From NCBI GenBank assembly GCA_049514335.1, contig JBEKVE010000012.1:1-32679 (forward strand): a stretch of 32,679 nt of DNA, given 5' to 3'. Below the pieces are notes generated by a model. That model saw only the letters and a program-made list of their open reading frames with translations. It had not been told where the DNA came from and did no database searches. The position numbers and the translations under genes were made by a program. Shown here piece by piece: positions 15,532-23,783 of this stretch (within the stretch, counting starts at the first letter, position 1; each line of letters starts with the position of its first letter). The stretch comes from JBEKVE01 sp049514335. GTDB lineage: Bacteria > Actinomycetota > Acidimicrobiia > Acidimicrobiales > UBA8190.

Positions 15532-15885
15532 CTAGGAATCGAGCCTCGCCGCTTCCGCAGCCAAACGAGAGGCGAGTTGCCGCGAGATCCCGAGCACTCG
15601 TCCGATCTCGCTGATGGAAGCGCCCTCCTCTTGCCCCAGCGCGAACAACGACAGGCGGAGCTGGTGACGAGATGCCTCAAACTCCTCGATGGCCTCTGTC
15701 ACCTGCCGACGCTGCGTCGGAATGCTCGTTCCCGCAGACGCTGATACGCCACGCCCACCATCTTCCAGACGCTTGGCGATCTTGAGCATGGCTCGTTCGT
15801 ATTGCTGGAGGTGCTGGCGGAGGAGTGCGGAGCATTCGACGAGCCCCGCGATCGACCCGATCAGGCGTTCTCTATTTGAAGACAC
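15532..15885 (-). CDS. Small helix-turn-helix protein
   Basis: The 117-residue product is predicted nearly all helical. Residues about 1-35 and 60-85 look like long amphipathic helices (LIGSIAGLVECSALLRQHLQ; EAIEEFEASRHQLRLSLFAL), and 88-113 form a helix-turn-helix of the sigma-region-4/Xre kind: GASISEIGRVLGISRQLASR. It could be a small DNA-binding regulator with a helical dimerisation part. No recognised family. The start is a GTG at 15885 with AAAGG upstream. It is divergent from the universal stress protein gene, separated by 365 bp. Confidence 0.7.
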   Translation of the reverse strand: MSSNRERLIGSIAGLVECSALLRQHLQQYERAMLKIAKRLEDGGRGVSASAGTSIPTQRRQVTEAIEEFEASRHQLRLSLFALGQEEGASISEIGRVLGISRQLASRLAAEAARLDS

Positions 15886-16250
15886 CTCGGCCTTTCAGAG
15901 GAGAAGCCTTGAGCTAGCACATTTGGAGATCCTACTCAGCGGGACGAGCGCGTCACCCTTCGGCTGTGATGACGCAGCCTCTGGTGGCAGCGCAGGACGG
16001 CGGTATCTCCGTCTGACAACCCCAGCCGAGCGCCCGCCCGCGAGAACGGACCGCCCCCTCCGAGCTCCGTGTGTCGTCTGATTCCGTGCCGAGGAGTCGG
16101 ACCGCATTCGACTCGGCACATGGCGGGGCGGGCCGGGCCGGACCGATACACGCCAGGTCTTCTCGTCTGCACTTCGTCCCTGGTAGCTTCGGAGAACAAG
16201 CGGGCAGTGGGACAATTCGGGTCCACTGTTCAAACTTGGCGGAGGAACAA
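15886..16250. other. Divergent intergenic region upstream of the universal stress protein gene
   Basis: The 365-bp gap should hold promoters for the small HTH gene (minus) and uspA-like gene (plus). It contains an imperfect dyad at 16086-16119. No clear -35/-10 pair or gene was found. Confidence 0.45.
16086..16119. promoter_or_regulatory. Imperfect inverted repeat upstream of the universal stress gene
   Basis: GTGCCGAG-GAGTCG on the left (16086-16099) pairs with CGACTCGGCAC on the right (16109-16119), separated by about 9 bp. It lies 131 bp before the ATG at 16251. It could be an operator or a hairpin. Confidence 0.3.
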
Positions 16251-16706
16251 ATGTACAAAGCAATTGTCGTCGGCACAGATGGCTCAGCTCGCGCCGCCGT
16301 CGCCGTAGCGCACGCACTCGGATTGGCTAAGGCGCACGGCGCCACGCTGCACGTCGTGCACGCCGTGCGCCCCCTGGCAATGGTGGGGGCGGGGACGAAC
16401 TTCGCCGCCATAGCCGTGGCCGAGGCCAACCTCCTCCACGACCAGGGAGACCATATCGGCGTGCAGGTGCTCGCCGAGGCCGAGCGCGAGGGTGTGCCTG
16501 CCGAGATGCACAACGTCGACGGTGATCCGGCCGACACCCTCATCAGGGTGGCTGAGACGGTCCACGCCGATCTGGTGGTGGTGGGGAACCAGGGCATGAG
16601 CGGGGTCAAGCGCTTCGTCCTCGGGAGCGTCCCCAACAAGGTTTCGCACCACTGCCCGTGCAGCGTGTTGATCGTCAATACCGACGCCGCCACAGTCTCG
16701 GAGTGA
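16251..16706 (+). CDS. Universal stress protein (UspA family)
   Basis: The 151-residue single-domain Usp starts at an ATG with GGAGG five nt upstream. It begins MYKAIVVGTDGSARAAVAVA, and has the ATP-binding signature G-x2-G-x9-G-(S/T): GNQGMSG (112-118) followed by GSV (125-127), then CPCSVLIV. Such proteins bind ATP and act in stress, hypoxia or dormancy responses. The frame is open upstream to 16071, but the ribosome binding site and family length fix the start here. It appears monocistronic. Confidence 0.93.
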   Translation: MYKAIVVGTDGSARAAVAVAHALGLAKAHGATLHVVHAVRPLAMVGAGTNFAAIAVAEANLLHDQGDHIGVQVLAEAEREGVPAEMHNVDGDPADTLIRVAETVHADLVVVGNQGMSGVKRFVLGSVPNKVSHHCPCSVLIVNTDAATVSE

Positions 16707-16800
16707 CCTTGCTTTCAGGCTGAGGGAACTGCCGACCACGATCTGCTCGGTCGACGGCGCTCGACCATCGCCGACCCTCGAACTCCGGTGCAGTCTTTCT

Positions 16801-16815
16801 GGGCTGGATCAGCCC
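16801..16815. terminator. Short hairpin between convergent genes
   Basis: GGGCTG and CAGCCC form a perfect 6-bp stem with a 3-nt loop, about 95 bp after the universal stress stop and 128 bp after the convergent secreted-protein stop. Weak evidence for a shared terminator. Confidence 0.3.
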
Positions 16816-16943
16816 GGACCTGCCTGGGAGCGCCAAGGGCGCCGACGCGACCAGTGATATGAACAGCGAGCCCGATCCTCGCCAAGTTGGAGCTCCCTGT
16901 TCCAAACGCCGGATCGGCTGGCAGGGTTGGTGGATTCCGGGTG

Positions 16944-17963
16944 CTATCCGCAGCTCGTGGTGTAGCCGGCCGTACCCGGCTGGTAGGCCTGCCCCGAGTT
17001 GGGTGAGACCATGAGGCAGGACTCGTCGACAGCGACGAAGTCGCTGGCCGGGATCTGTTTGAGTTGATCGACCTCGCTTGCGGTCCAGCGGGTATCGGCC
17101 GTGCCTTGGAAGAACCAGTTGCTTCCGTTGTCCGCCAAGATGAGGCCGTAGGTCTTCATGGTCGTAAGGACCGTCTGGCACATCAGCCCACACTCGCTCG
17201 CCGGTAGGTTGAAGGTGGCCGCGAGCCGAAAGCGTGCGCCCATGGGCGGGCAGCTCGCATCCGCCTGTCCTGCCTCGTGCCGAGCTGGCCAGAGATAGGA
17301 CTGCTGTGTGCACTCGGCCGTGAAGCGGATGGCGTGGTCCATGGATCCGGAGGCGACCTCGTCGTAGTTGACGAGACCGGGGAGGATGGGGAGGCCGGCA
17401 GCATCGGCGGACGTCCAGCCGGCCGGGCGCAGTGCGTCGGAGTACAGGCTCCACATGGCACCCGAACCGGCGGTGGACTCCTTTCGGGCGTGATAGTGGG
17501 TGTCCCAGAGCTCGTAGAGCGTGCACGTCGCTGCATTCACCATGATGGCGTGACGGTCCGAGCCGTGCTCAATGGGGGTTGATGCCGAGAGGGGATACGG
17601 TCCCGGATCGCTTTGATCCGCATAGAGGAACTTGACGTTGACGAGCCTCTGCGCGGGGGCGACGATCTGCCATGGAATCCCATACGGGTGCTTCTTGCTG
17701 CCCGACGGTCCGTAGTCCGGGTGCAAGAAGCTCGTGGAGCCGTCCATGGTCGCTAACCACGTCGTGCTCTTGGGATTCACCGGCAGGGTCGTGATCGGCG
17801 TGTTCCACACATTATTGGCCGGAAGCGCAGGGCAGTCTGTCCCGGGAAGAACAGCTCCACCTGCTTGCGCCGGGACTGCCTGGAAAACCGAGCCAATGGT
17901 GAAAGCGATCGTGCACCCCAGGGAGATCCCCACTGAGGCTTTGCTCCACCTCAATCTCCCCAT
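16944..17963 (-). CDS. Exported protein of unknown function
   Basis: The ATG at 17963 follows AGGGGGACCC and starts a clear signal peptide (basic GRLRWSK, hydrophobic VGISLGCTIAFTIGSVF, cleavage after AQA near residue 34). Earlier in-frame starts give an arginine-rich extension unlike protein. The 339-residue product has several Cys, probably in disulfides, and ordered motifs: NNVWNTPITTLPVNPKSTTW, HPDYGPSGSKKHPYGIPW, SDRHAIMVNAATCTLYELWD, ALRPAGWTSADAAGLPILPG, DHAIRFTAEC, and TYGLILADNGSNWFFQGTAD. I recognise the outline as a conserved secreted family of soil bacteria without assigned function. The conserved His, Asp and Asn residues hint at an enzyme, but no fold or active site can be named. 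Confidence 0.8.
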   Translation of the reverse strand: MGRLRWSKASVGISLGCTIAFTIGSVFQAVPAQAGGAVLPGTDCPALPANNVWNTPITTLPVNPKSTTWLATMDGSTSFLHPDYGPSGSKKHPYGIPWQIVAPAQRLVNVKFLYADQSDPGPYPLSASTPIEHGSDRHAIMVNAATCTLYELWDTHYHARKESTAGSGAMWSLYSDALRPAGWTSADAAGLPILPGLVNYDEVASGSMDHAIRFTAECTQQSYLWPARHEAGQADASCPPMGARFRLAATFNLPASECGLMCQTVLTTMKTYGLILADNGSNWFFQGTADTRWTASEVDQLKQIPASDFVAVDESCLMVSPNSGQAYQPGTAGYTTSCG

Positions 17964-18304
17964 GGGTCCCCCTGGAAGGCAGGCTCCGCTGACGGTGGCG
18001 AAGCTAGCACCGCCTTCTCCCCGCTCGCCTCGGCATGCGGCGCTTCGACGAGTCCCGAGACCCCGACCCCAACGTGACCCTCGGACCCCGATGAAGTGAT
18101 TGGCGCTCTTGCCGCCACGGGCACCGCTGGCACGCGAAGGCAGTGGCGTTAGCAGTGTCCGGGGACTAGCGTTCCCGCTCGCCGGGCGGCTTCGACGCAA
18201 AGCAACTCCGGCGGGCTTTTGGGGGAGAAGTTCGTCATCGGAATGGCCGATATCCTGCGCGACCGTCGCTGAAGGGATCTTGGCTCTGCTGAGGAGGTTG
18301 CGAA
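17964..18304. other. Divergent intergenic region between two exported-protein genes
   Basis: The 341-bp spacer between the minus-strand exported protein and the plus-strand FG-GAP protein probably carries both promoters. Apart from G/C-rich short dyads, I see no gene and no convincing promoter. Confidence 0.4.
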
Positions 18305-19552
18305 GTGGCGCTCGTCGAGCGGTGGCCGAGTTTCTCGTCCAGAGCGGTGGTGGCAATCGTGCTGTTGGTCGGCATCCTTCTTGTCGCCGAGCCCGCTGCC
18401 AGCGCCGCACCTCCGGTTCTGGCCGCAGGGGGGACTCTGGTGGTCCCGGGCGGCGCCTTGAACTTCGGCCATGCTGTGGCGATCTCGGGCACCACCGCCA
18501 TCGTTGGCGCCCCCGACAACGGCTCGGTTCCTGGAACGTCGTACATCTACGTCAAGCCGAAGAACGGCCCCTGGCCGGCCGCTCCAAGCTTCACACTCCA
18601 GGACCCTGCCAATACGCCCGGCGACAATTTCGGCGTCTCAGTGGCAATCTCGGGTGGGTACGCAATTGTCGGTGCCGAAGGCACCAGCTCCCTTGCCGGG
18701 GTGGCCTACATCTACAAGAGGGCAGGTCAGGTCTGGCCGACGACCCCGACCGACACGTTGACCTACCCGTCGCCGGCGCCAGGCGACCAGTTCGGGATAT
18801 CGGTGGCGATCTCGGGTACGACTGCCGTCGTCGGAACGGGGAACTACGCGCCCGAAGGTGCAGCCTTCATCTATCGCAAGGTGGGCTTGGTCTGGCTGCT
18901 TCAGTCCACAGTGACCGACTCTTCGGCGATACCCAGTTGGGGCTTCGGTCAGCCCGTGGCGATCTCTTCGAACACGGTTGTCGTCGCTGCTTTCGGAGCC
19001 AAGACAGGAAGCTGCTCGACGGCCCCGTGCGGGGCGGTCGACGTCTACGTAAAACCGAACAACGGCTGGGCTGCGACGAGCACGCCCACCGCCACCTTGT
19101 CCGACCCAGCCGGATTGCAGAACGACTACTTCGGGTATTCCATCGCCATCTCGGGCCCGACCATTGTGTCGGGCGACTACAACGCCGGGCCACCCGCAGC
19201 CGGACCCGTCTACATTTTCGACAGGCCCTTTCTCGGCTGGAGCTCGACCAGCACGCCTACCCAGACACTCAGCGACCCGGCCCCCCTCACGAACGACAGC
19301 TTCGGCCTTTCGGTGGCGATCTCGGGTAACACCGCAATCGTCGGCGCATACAGCGCTTCGTTCTCGCTCGGAGATGCCTACGTCTACAAGAAGGCGGCAA
19401 CGTGGCCAACGGTGCCGACCGTCTCGAAGAACCCCTGGCCGGTCCCTGCCGGTACCGGGTTCTTCGGCATTGCGGTCGCGATTTCGGGCTCGACCGCGAT
19501 CGTCGGTGGGCCAGCTGGCTTCGGAGATACCTATATCTTCAACCGGGCCTAG
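18305..19552 (+). CDS. Secreted FG-GAP repeat (integrin-alpha-like) beta-propeller protein
   Basis: The 415-residue product has a signal peptide (VVAIVLLVGILLVAEPAASA, about 15-34) and then six or seven repeats of about 55-60 residues. Each has FG-x-S-V-A-I-S-G-x-T-A-I-V-G-A followed by a Y-I-Y/V-Y strand, for example FGHAVAISGTTAIVGAPDNG, FGVSVAISGGYAIVGAEGTS and FGLSVAISGNTAIVGAYSAS. This is the FG-GAP propeller pattern, and 6-7 blades would close a ring. The calcium-binding DxDxDG loop of integrins is not evident. It has no wall anchor, so it is probably released or loosely surface bound. The GTG start follows GAGGAGG. Role unknown; adhesion or polysaccharide binding is a guess. Confidence 0.85.
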   Translation: MALVERWPSFSSRAVVAIVLLVGILLVAEPAASAAPPVLAAGGTLVVPGGALNFGHAVAISGTTAIVGAPDNGSVPGTSYIYVKPKNGPWPAAPSFTLQDPANTPGDNFGVSVAISGGYAIVGAEGTSSLAGVAYIYKRAGQVWPTTPTDTLTYPSPAPGDQFGISVAISGTTAVVGTGNYAPEGAAFIYRKVGLVWLLQSTVTDSSAIPSWGFGQPVAISSNTVVVAAFGAKTGSCSTAPCGAVDVYVKPNNGWAATSTPTATLSDPAGLQNDYFGYSIAISGPTIVSGDYNAGPPAAGPVYIFDRPFLGWSSTSTPTQTLSDPAPLTNDSFGLSVAISGNTAIVGAYSASFSLGDAYVYKKAATWPTVPTVSKNPWPVPAGTGFFGIAVAISGSTAIVGGPAGFGDTYIFNRA

Positions 19553-19784
19553 GCCCGCTGCGGCTCGACAAACCGTGATCCACGGGATCATCGAGTTCGA
19601 GCCGTCTTCAAGCCCGTGACCGGGACGCTCGGCCTTTCAGGATGAGGCTCGGGACGGAACGTCCTGGACATCCGGCATTCGTGCTCAAATCCCGGGCACA
19701 GGGCTTCTGATTCCGCTCAGATGCTCCGGTCGGCAGGCGATGTGCCGGGCCCGTCAGCCTGCATCCGGGCCGGGATGAACCCCG

Positions 19785-20999
19785 TCAGTCCTGGATGTTG
19801 AGCCCACCGGCCGGGTGGGCCCAGTCCACGGTGGCATTCGGATTGAGCGGAACCTCCCAGACGAGGCCGAGGCACATCTCGTCCGACGAGCCGTCACCCC
19901 AGGTGATGAAGTGCGGAGGCAGCGATCGCAGGGCCGGTAGTTGTTGGGCGAGCGTCGGATCGTAGGTGCAGCTCACCTTCACGGATTCGCCCGCGGTGAC
20001 CTTTACCCAGTCCTTCAGGTTGTAGGCACGCTGATAGTGGAAGTTGTAGTCGGGGACGTCCATGATCGTCTGCGCCTGGGGGGTGCCCGGATTCAGGGTC
20101 AGGGATTCCGAGGCTCCGGTCAGGTGCATGTGCGCCATGTCCCGCACGATGTAGCCGGCCTGACCGATGTGCCAGACGCAGGAGGTCGAGTCGCCGACAG
20201 GTGGGTCGGCGGGGTCCTCACCGCAGATCGACTCCATGCCAGCATCGAAGAGCCCCATGTACTGCCCGAAACGCTGGTCAAGATTGGCAATTTCAGCTGT
20301 GCGGTTGCACAACGGCCCGGTCACCCCGGTGGGGCAGGGGATGTTGGGGACAGCGACGATGGGCTGGATCGTCGTCGGTCGGAGGTTGGCGGATGCCGGC
20401 ACGGTCTCGAGCTGCACGCTCGGCTTTACGGGCTTGTCACCCACCAACAGGTTGTAGTGGACCTGCATGATGATCAGGCTGCCTTTGGCCAACGGCGTAC
20501 CGGTGGTGAGCGGAAGGACGTCCCTTCCGTGCCCGGGTGCCCACGCGCTGAGCCATGGCATGTTGAGGAACTGGCCCAGGCCCTGGCCGAGAACCGGTGG
20601 TTCGCCGAAGCATGTCCAGCCCGTGCCTCCGTTGTCGGCCGTTTCGGCCGCGCTCACCAGTGCGGGCGGAACCAAGAAGAGGATCGCATGGTGAACCTCG
20701 ACCGTCGACGGGCCGGTCCCGGGGAAGAACTGACTGGCGACGATGAATGAGTTCTGCTTCACGTCGGGATTGAGGAGCGTGCAGTGGTAGTCGTCGGTGC
20801 CCCCGCTCTGGGCATGTGGGGTGTAGGCCGTGCGTGATGTCATCGACAGGGTGGTCACGTCGGCGTTGTCGATCAGCACACGCGTCGAGTGAGCTGTGGT
20901 CGACGAGCCGCAGGCGGCCAGAAGGGATGCTGCAGCGATGACGGCAAGGGCGCACACCCCGATCCGCCACTGCCGCCCCCTGGCTATCCAATTACGCAT
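19785..20999 (-). CDS. Lipoprotein resembling copper type II ascorbate-dependent monooxygenase (PHM/DBM-like)
   Basis: The ATG at 20999 gives a 404-residue protein with a lipoprotein signal (SLLAAC, Cys30). It carries all six copper ligands in the order seen in peptidylglycine alpha-hydroxylating monooxygenase: VHHAIL (His103, His104) and MQVHYN (His181) for the first copper, HMHL (His290, His292) and DEMC (Met375) for the second. The family hydroxylates a C-H bond using two coppers, oxygen and a reductant such as ascorbate. At least ten cysteines suggest disulfides, as in the eukaryotic enzymes. The bacterial substrate is unknown. No copper chaperone or electron donor gene is adjacent. An upstream in-frame start (21047) would add 16 residues before the signal and is less likely. 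Confidence 0.82.
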   Translation of the reverse strand: MRNWIARGRQWRIGVCALAVIAAASLLAACGSSTTAHSTRVLIDNADVTTLSMTSRTAYTPHAQSGGTDDYHCTLLNPDVKQNSFIVASQFFPGTGPSTVEVHHAILFLVPPALVSAAETADNGGTGWTCFGEPPVLGQGLGQFLNMPWLSAWAPGHGRDVLPLTTGTPLAKGSLIIMQVHYNLLVGDKPVKPSVQLETVPASANLRPTTIQPIVAVPNIPCPTGVTGPLCNRTAEIANLDQRFGQYMGLFDAGMESICGEDPADPPVGDSTSCVWHIGQAGYIVRDMAHMHLTGASESLTLNPGTPQAQTIMDVPDYNFHYQRAYNLKDWVKVTAGESVKVSCTYDPTLAQQLPALRSLPPHFITWGDGSSDEMCLGLVWEVPLNPNATVDWAHPAGGLNIQD

Positions 21000-21364
21000 T
21001 CCGTGACATCTCCGTCTCGACCACGACTGCCCTCGGGAGCAGGCCACGAAGCGTAGCCCCGCCCCGGGACCATGCGCGATCGCTCAGGTCAGGGTCGGGC
21101 GAGCCGGAACAGGCTCACGTCCGGCCGCGCAGATGGATACGGGCCTTATTCCAGGTCCTGGTGCCCGCTCACCCTGGGTCTGACGGTGATCCTGGCCATG
21201 CTGGCGAAGTGGTTTCGGGTGATTCCACCGTTTCGACACATCGGTCGGTGGGGAAGCTGCATGGCCATGGCCCCGCCGGTCGTGGCATCCGCGCCCTTCT
21301 CCGAGAGGCATTCAATAAGCCACCCCTCGAGCTGATGGCCTTCCATAGCCGCACATCCAGGAAG
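21000..21364. other. Intergenic region of about 365 bp
   Basis: It lies between the copper lipoprotein gene and the SnoaL-like gene, both minus strand, and should contain the lipoprotein promoter. A 66-residue minus-strand frame (21146-21346) is present but not supported by a ribosome binding site or known motif. Confidence 0.4.
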
Positions 21365-21715
21365 TCAGCCCTTTACGTAGGAGAGCTTCTCCGCTACCTT
21401 GTCGTCCCGCACCAAGAACAGGTCGACCCCCCGCACGTGTCCGCCGGTCCAGCTGTACCGCCACCGCTGCACAACACGGTCTCCGGCGGCGAACGTCTCC
21501 TCGGCATCGAAGCGCGACGAGCGGTCATCGAAGATGGGATGCCACGCCTGGCGGATGGCAACCCTTCCCACGCAGCGCGTTCCGTCTGGCGCTGGCCCCG
21601 TGGAATCGAACACGCAGTCGTCGGTAATGAGCTCGATGGCTCTGTTCAGGTCGTGCGCTTCCCAGGCGGCACTGAAAGCATCGACGACCGCGAGCGGGTC
21701 CATCGTGGCCTTCAT
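21365..21715 (-). CDS. SnoaL-like / NTF2-fold protein
   Basis: This 116-residue protein has the usual NTF2-fold layout: an N-terminal helix (PLAVVDAFSAAWEAHDLNRA), then ELITDDCVFDSTGPAPDGTR, a region VGRVAIRQAWHPIFDD, and C-terminal strands AGDRVVQRWRYSW and GVDLFLVRDDKVAEKLSYVK. Members are enzymes (isomerases, hydrolases) or ligand-binding proteins. The Asp in DDCVFDSTG is where SnoaL-type proteins often place an acidic residue. The start is the ATG at 21715; an ATG four codons later has the better Shine-Dalgarno (AAGG). It follows the DUF1059 gene by 22 bp, so the two are likely cotranscribed. Confidence 0.85.
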   Translation of the reverse strand: MKATMDPLAVVDAFSAAWEAHDLNRAIELITDDCVFDSTGPAPDGTRCVGRVAIRQAWHPIFDDRSSRFDAEETFAAGDRVVQRWRYSWTGGHVRGVDLFLVRDDKVAEKLSYVKG

Positions 21716-21737
21716 GTAGACGGTCCCGGGGAACCAG

Positions 21738-21917
21738 TTACTCGTCGCGGAGCATGGACCGGATCTGGGTTTGCAACTCAGATCCGTCCGTGTGCCCGTG
21801 TACGTCGGCGGCGTGCATCGCTGCCGCTCGCACGACCTCTTCTTCTTCCACCGCGATCGTGAGTGTGCACCCACTCTCGCCAGGCATCTCGTGACAATCG
21901 GCGATCTTCCTGACCAT
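21738..21917 (-). CDS. DUF1059 domain small protein
   Basis: The ATG at 21917 with GAGGAGG eight nt upstream gives a 59-residue protein starting MVRKIADCHEMPGESGCTLT, with EEEEVVRAAAMHAADVHGHT and a QIRSMLRDE end. This is the complete DUF1059 pattern: two Cys, Met-Pro, acidic cluster, HAxxVHGH. The histidines and cysteines suggest metal binding, but no function is established. It is the first gene of a likely pair with the SnoaL-like gene. The upstream in-frame extension is not protein-like. Confidence 0.88.
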   Translation of the reverse strand: MVRKIADCHEMPGESGCTLTIAVEEEEVVRAAAMHAADVHGHTDGSELQTQIRSMLRDE

Positions 21918-22190
21918 GGCGCCTCCTCTGGACAGCCACGAACAGCAGGACAGATTGGAGGATAGTACGAGGCGTGGCGCGCTGCTCGAACGGAGCTCTC
22001 GGCACAGGATCCGACGGCAAACCCCGATCCATCGTCGGGATTGCAGCTGGACCACCCGGCACTGCCGGATAGAGGAGCGGGCCGGGCCCGCGCCGTCCGC
22101 GTCCCGCCCGTGGGATGCGACTGAGGAGTGCCGGAGGGCCGATCAGATGCTGAGCAGTTGTCGAATTCGAGGTGTCGGCACGAGACGGGC

Positions 22191-22916
22191 TCAAGGACGG
22201 AGTTGAGCGCCCTCCGCGTTGCTTCTCGGGCGGAAGCGCCATACGTACAGTCCAAAGATGATCAGCCAGACCGTCTGTGGGTACGCCGCTATTCGTTCCA
22301 TCGTACCCGGTCCTATTCCGAAGCTCTTGTGGCTGGCAAACAAGACCAAAGCAGTAAGAGCCACCGTGCTGAAGACCAGCATGTATCTGCGCATCGCTTC
22401 CGGTAGTCCGCTCAGCATCGCGCCCAGAATGAAGATCCCCACATTCCCGAGTCCGATCGCCAACCCCGCACCGATCTTGTGCATGGTGCCATTCGAGTTC
22501 TCGGGAAAGAGCCCGACGAGCATCGCGCCGACCCCCGCGACTCCCACGAAGAGAAAGCCGACGAACGCAGCGTTCTGTTCAGCACCTCCTCTCTCATCGA
22601 ACTCGTGATAGAGCAGCATGGAGCCACCAGCCATCATGAGGCCCAGGAAGACAAATGCGACATTCATGTACAGATGTCGAGGCGAGCACACAAATTCACC
22701 GTCATACGGTCCGCACGAGGTATTTCCCAGGTCGCTGATGGTGTTGTGTACCAAGTTGTACGGTGCGTGGGAGGGGTTGAACACCCATGCCACGAAGATC
22801 TGCGCGTAGAAGTAGAGGGCACTCGAGATGAAGACAGCTGGTCCCAAGAACGGGTAGTCCTCATGAAGCGCGCCGATACGTCTACTCATCCAACGCATCT
22901 CGTCTGCTACCGCCAT
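22191..22916 (-). CDS. DUF998 family integral membrane protein
   Basis: The 241-residue protein has about six transmembrane helices. The N-terminal part contains the family hallmark NTISDLGN followed by a short Cys-containing loop and an inner helix LYMNVAFVFLGLMMAGGSML. Mid-protein GAMLVGLFPENSNGTMHKIG also fits DUF998. The ATG at 22916 follows GGGAGGGAGG. No catalytic role is known for this family. It appears monocistronic; the 273 bp between it and the DUF1059 gene hold no recognisable feature. Confidence 0.85.
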   Translation of the reverse strand: MAVADEMRWMSRRIGALHEDYPFLGPAVFISSALYFYAQIFVAWVFNPSHAPYNLVHNTISDLGNTSCGPYDGEFVCSPRHLYMNVAFVFLGLMMAGGSMLLYHEFDERGGAEQNAAFVGFLFVGVAGVGAMLVGLFPENSNGTMHKIGAGLAIGLGNVGIFILGAMLSGLPEAMRRYMLVFSTVALTALVLFASHKSFGIGPGTMERIAAYPQTVWLIIFGLYVWRFRPRSNAEGAQLRP

Positions 22917-23157
22917 CCCACCTCCCTCCCCTCAGCGTGTCAGATTCAAGCCCGACCGGCATACCGGATCGCCGACGGCGGCAGGCTCGGATCGGACTGC
23001 CGCCTCCTGCCGCGTGAGGGGGAAGACGCGCCCGGCTGGTGCGCGAACGGGCAGCGTGGCGGACGGGTGACCGACTTGCCTTGTGACTCTGTTCACAACG
23101 ATGAGCGGGGCGGAGGATCCGCTAGTGCGCCGGCGCGCTGGGCGCGAAAATGCTGGC

Positions 23158-23547
23158 ATGGCAGAACATGCGAGGAGCGGGCGCGCCGATATCGTCCACG
23201 AAACGCCCAAGGAAGAATGGCACACGCTGCTCGACGAGCTCACCAGGGTGCGGATGGGAGACGACGTCACCATCGAGCTGTTGGATGCCGAGTTCGGCGA
23301 CGAGTTCGAGGCCGAGCGGATGCCGCTCGCCTACATCGAGTACGACGAGCACGCTGACGAGGCATCCGTCGGCGTCGGAGGGCGGGATGGCCGCTATCCG
23401 GTGGTGCTCCGGCACTCGATCGCGCACCCGGCTTCGGTCCTCACCGACTCGAAGCCGCCCCGGCTCCCTCTGGTCGTGCAGATCGTGGGGGGCGACGGGT
23501 CAGAGACCCTCGTCACCGTCCTCCCCCATCCGCCTGGCGAGCAGTAG
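23158..23547 (+). CDS. DUF5335 family protein
   Basis: The 129-residue acidic protein runs from MAEHARSGRADIVHETPKEE through EWHTLLDELTRVRMGDDVTI to MPLAYIEYDEHADEASVGVG and RYPVVLRHSIAHPASVLTDS, and ends in PRLPLVVQIVGGDGSETLV. This order matches DUF5335, an actinobacterial family of unknown function. The ATG at 23158 is preferred on family length, but the Shine-Dalgarno is weak; an in-frame ATG at 23101 is an alternative. It stands alone between divergent or convergent neighbours. Confidence 0.75.
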   Translation: MAEHARSGRADIVHETPKEEWHTLLDELTRVRMGDDVTIELLDAEFGDEFEAERMPLAYIEYDEHADEASVGVGGRDGRYPVVLRHSIAHPASVLTDSKPPRLPLVVQIVGGDGSETLVTVLPHPPGEQ

Positions 23548-23783
23548 GGGGTCAGCAAGCAGTAGCAGCCGGTGGGTAGGGTGGGCCAGATCGGGCCTGA
23601 GGGCATTCAAAGGACCAGCAAGCGGTTCAAAGGATGCCAAGGGACCAAGATCCGGAGAAATGTGTGGCTCGGCTCGGTGGGAAGTCGAACAAAGCCGAGC
23701 ATCGTCAGAACCGAGCGGGTTTCGACGACGCGCTCAGATCCGGGCGAATTCGAATCAAAGTCCTCGCCCGCTCCGACCTGTCG

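Noticed and set aside
21146..21346. 66-codon minus-strand frame
   Set aside because: No ribosome binding site or recognised motif; could be chance, although composition is not absurd.
23606..23634. TTCAAAGGA twice, 20 bp apart
   Set aside because: Too short and only two copies; no sign of a CRISPR or tandem array.
23741..23775. GAATTCGAATC resembling a tRNA T-arm
   Set aside because: No acceptor stem or anticodon arm can be drawn around it.
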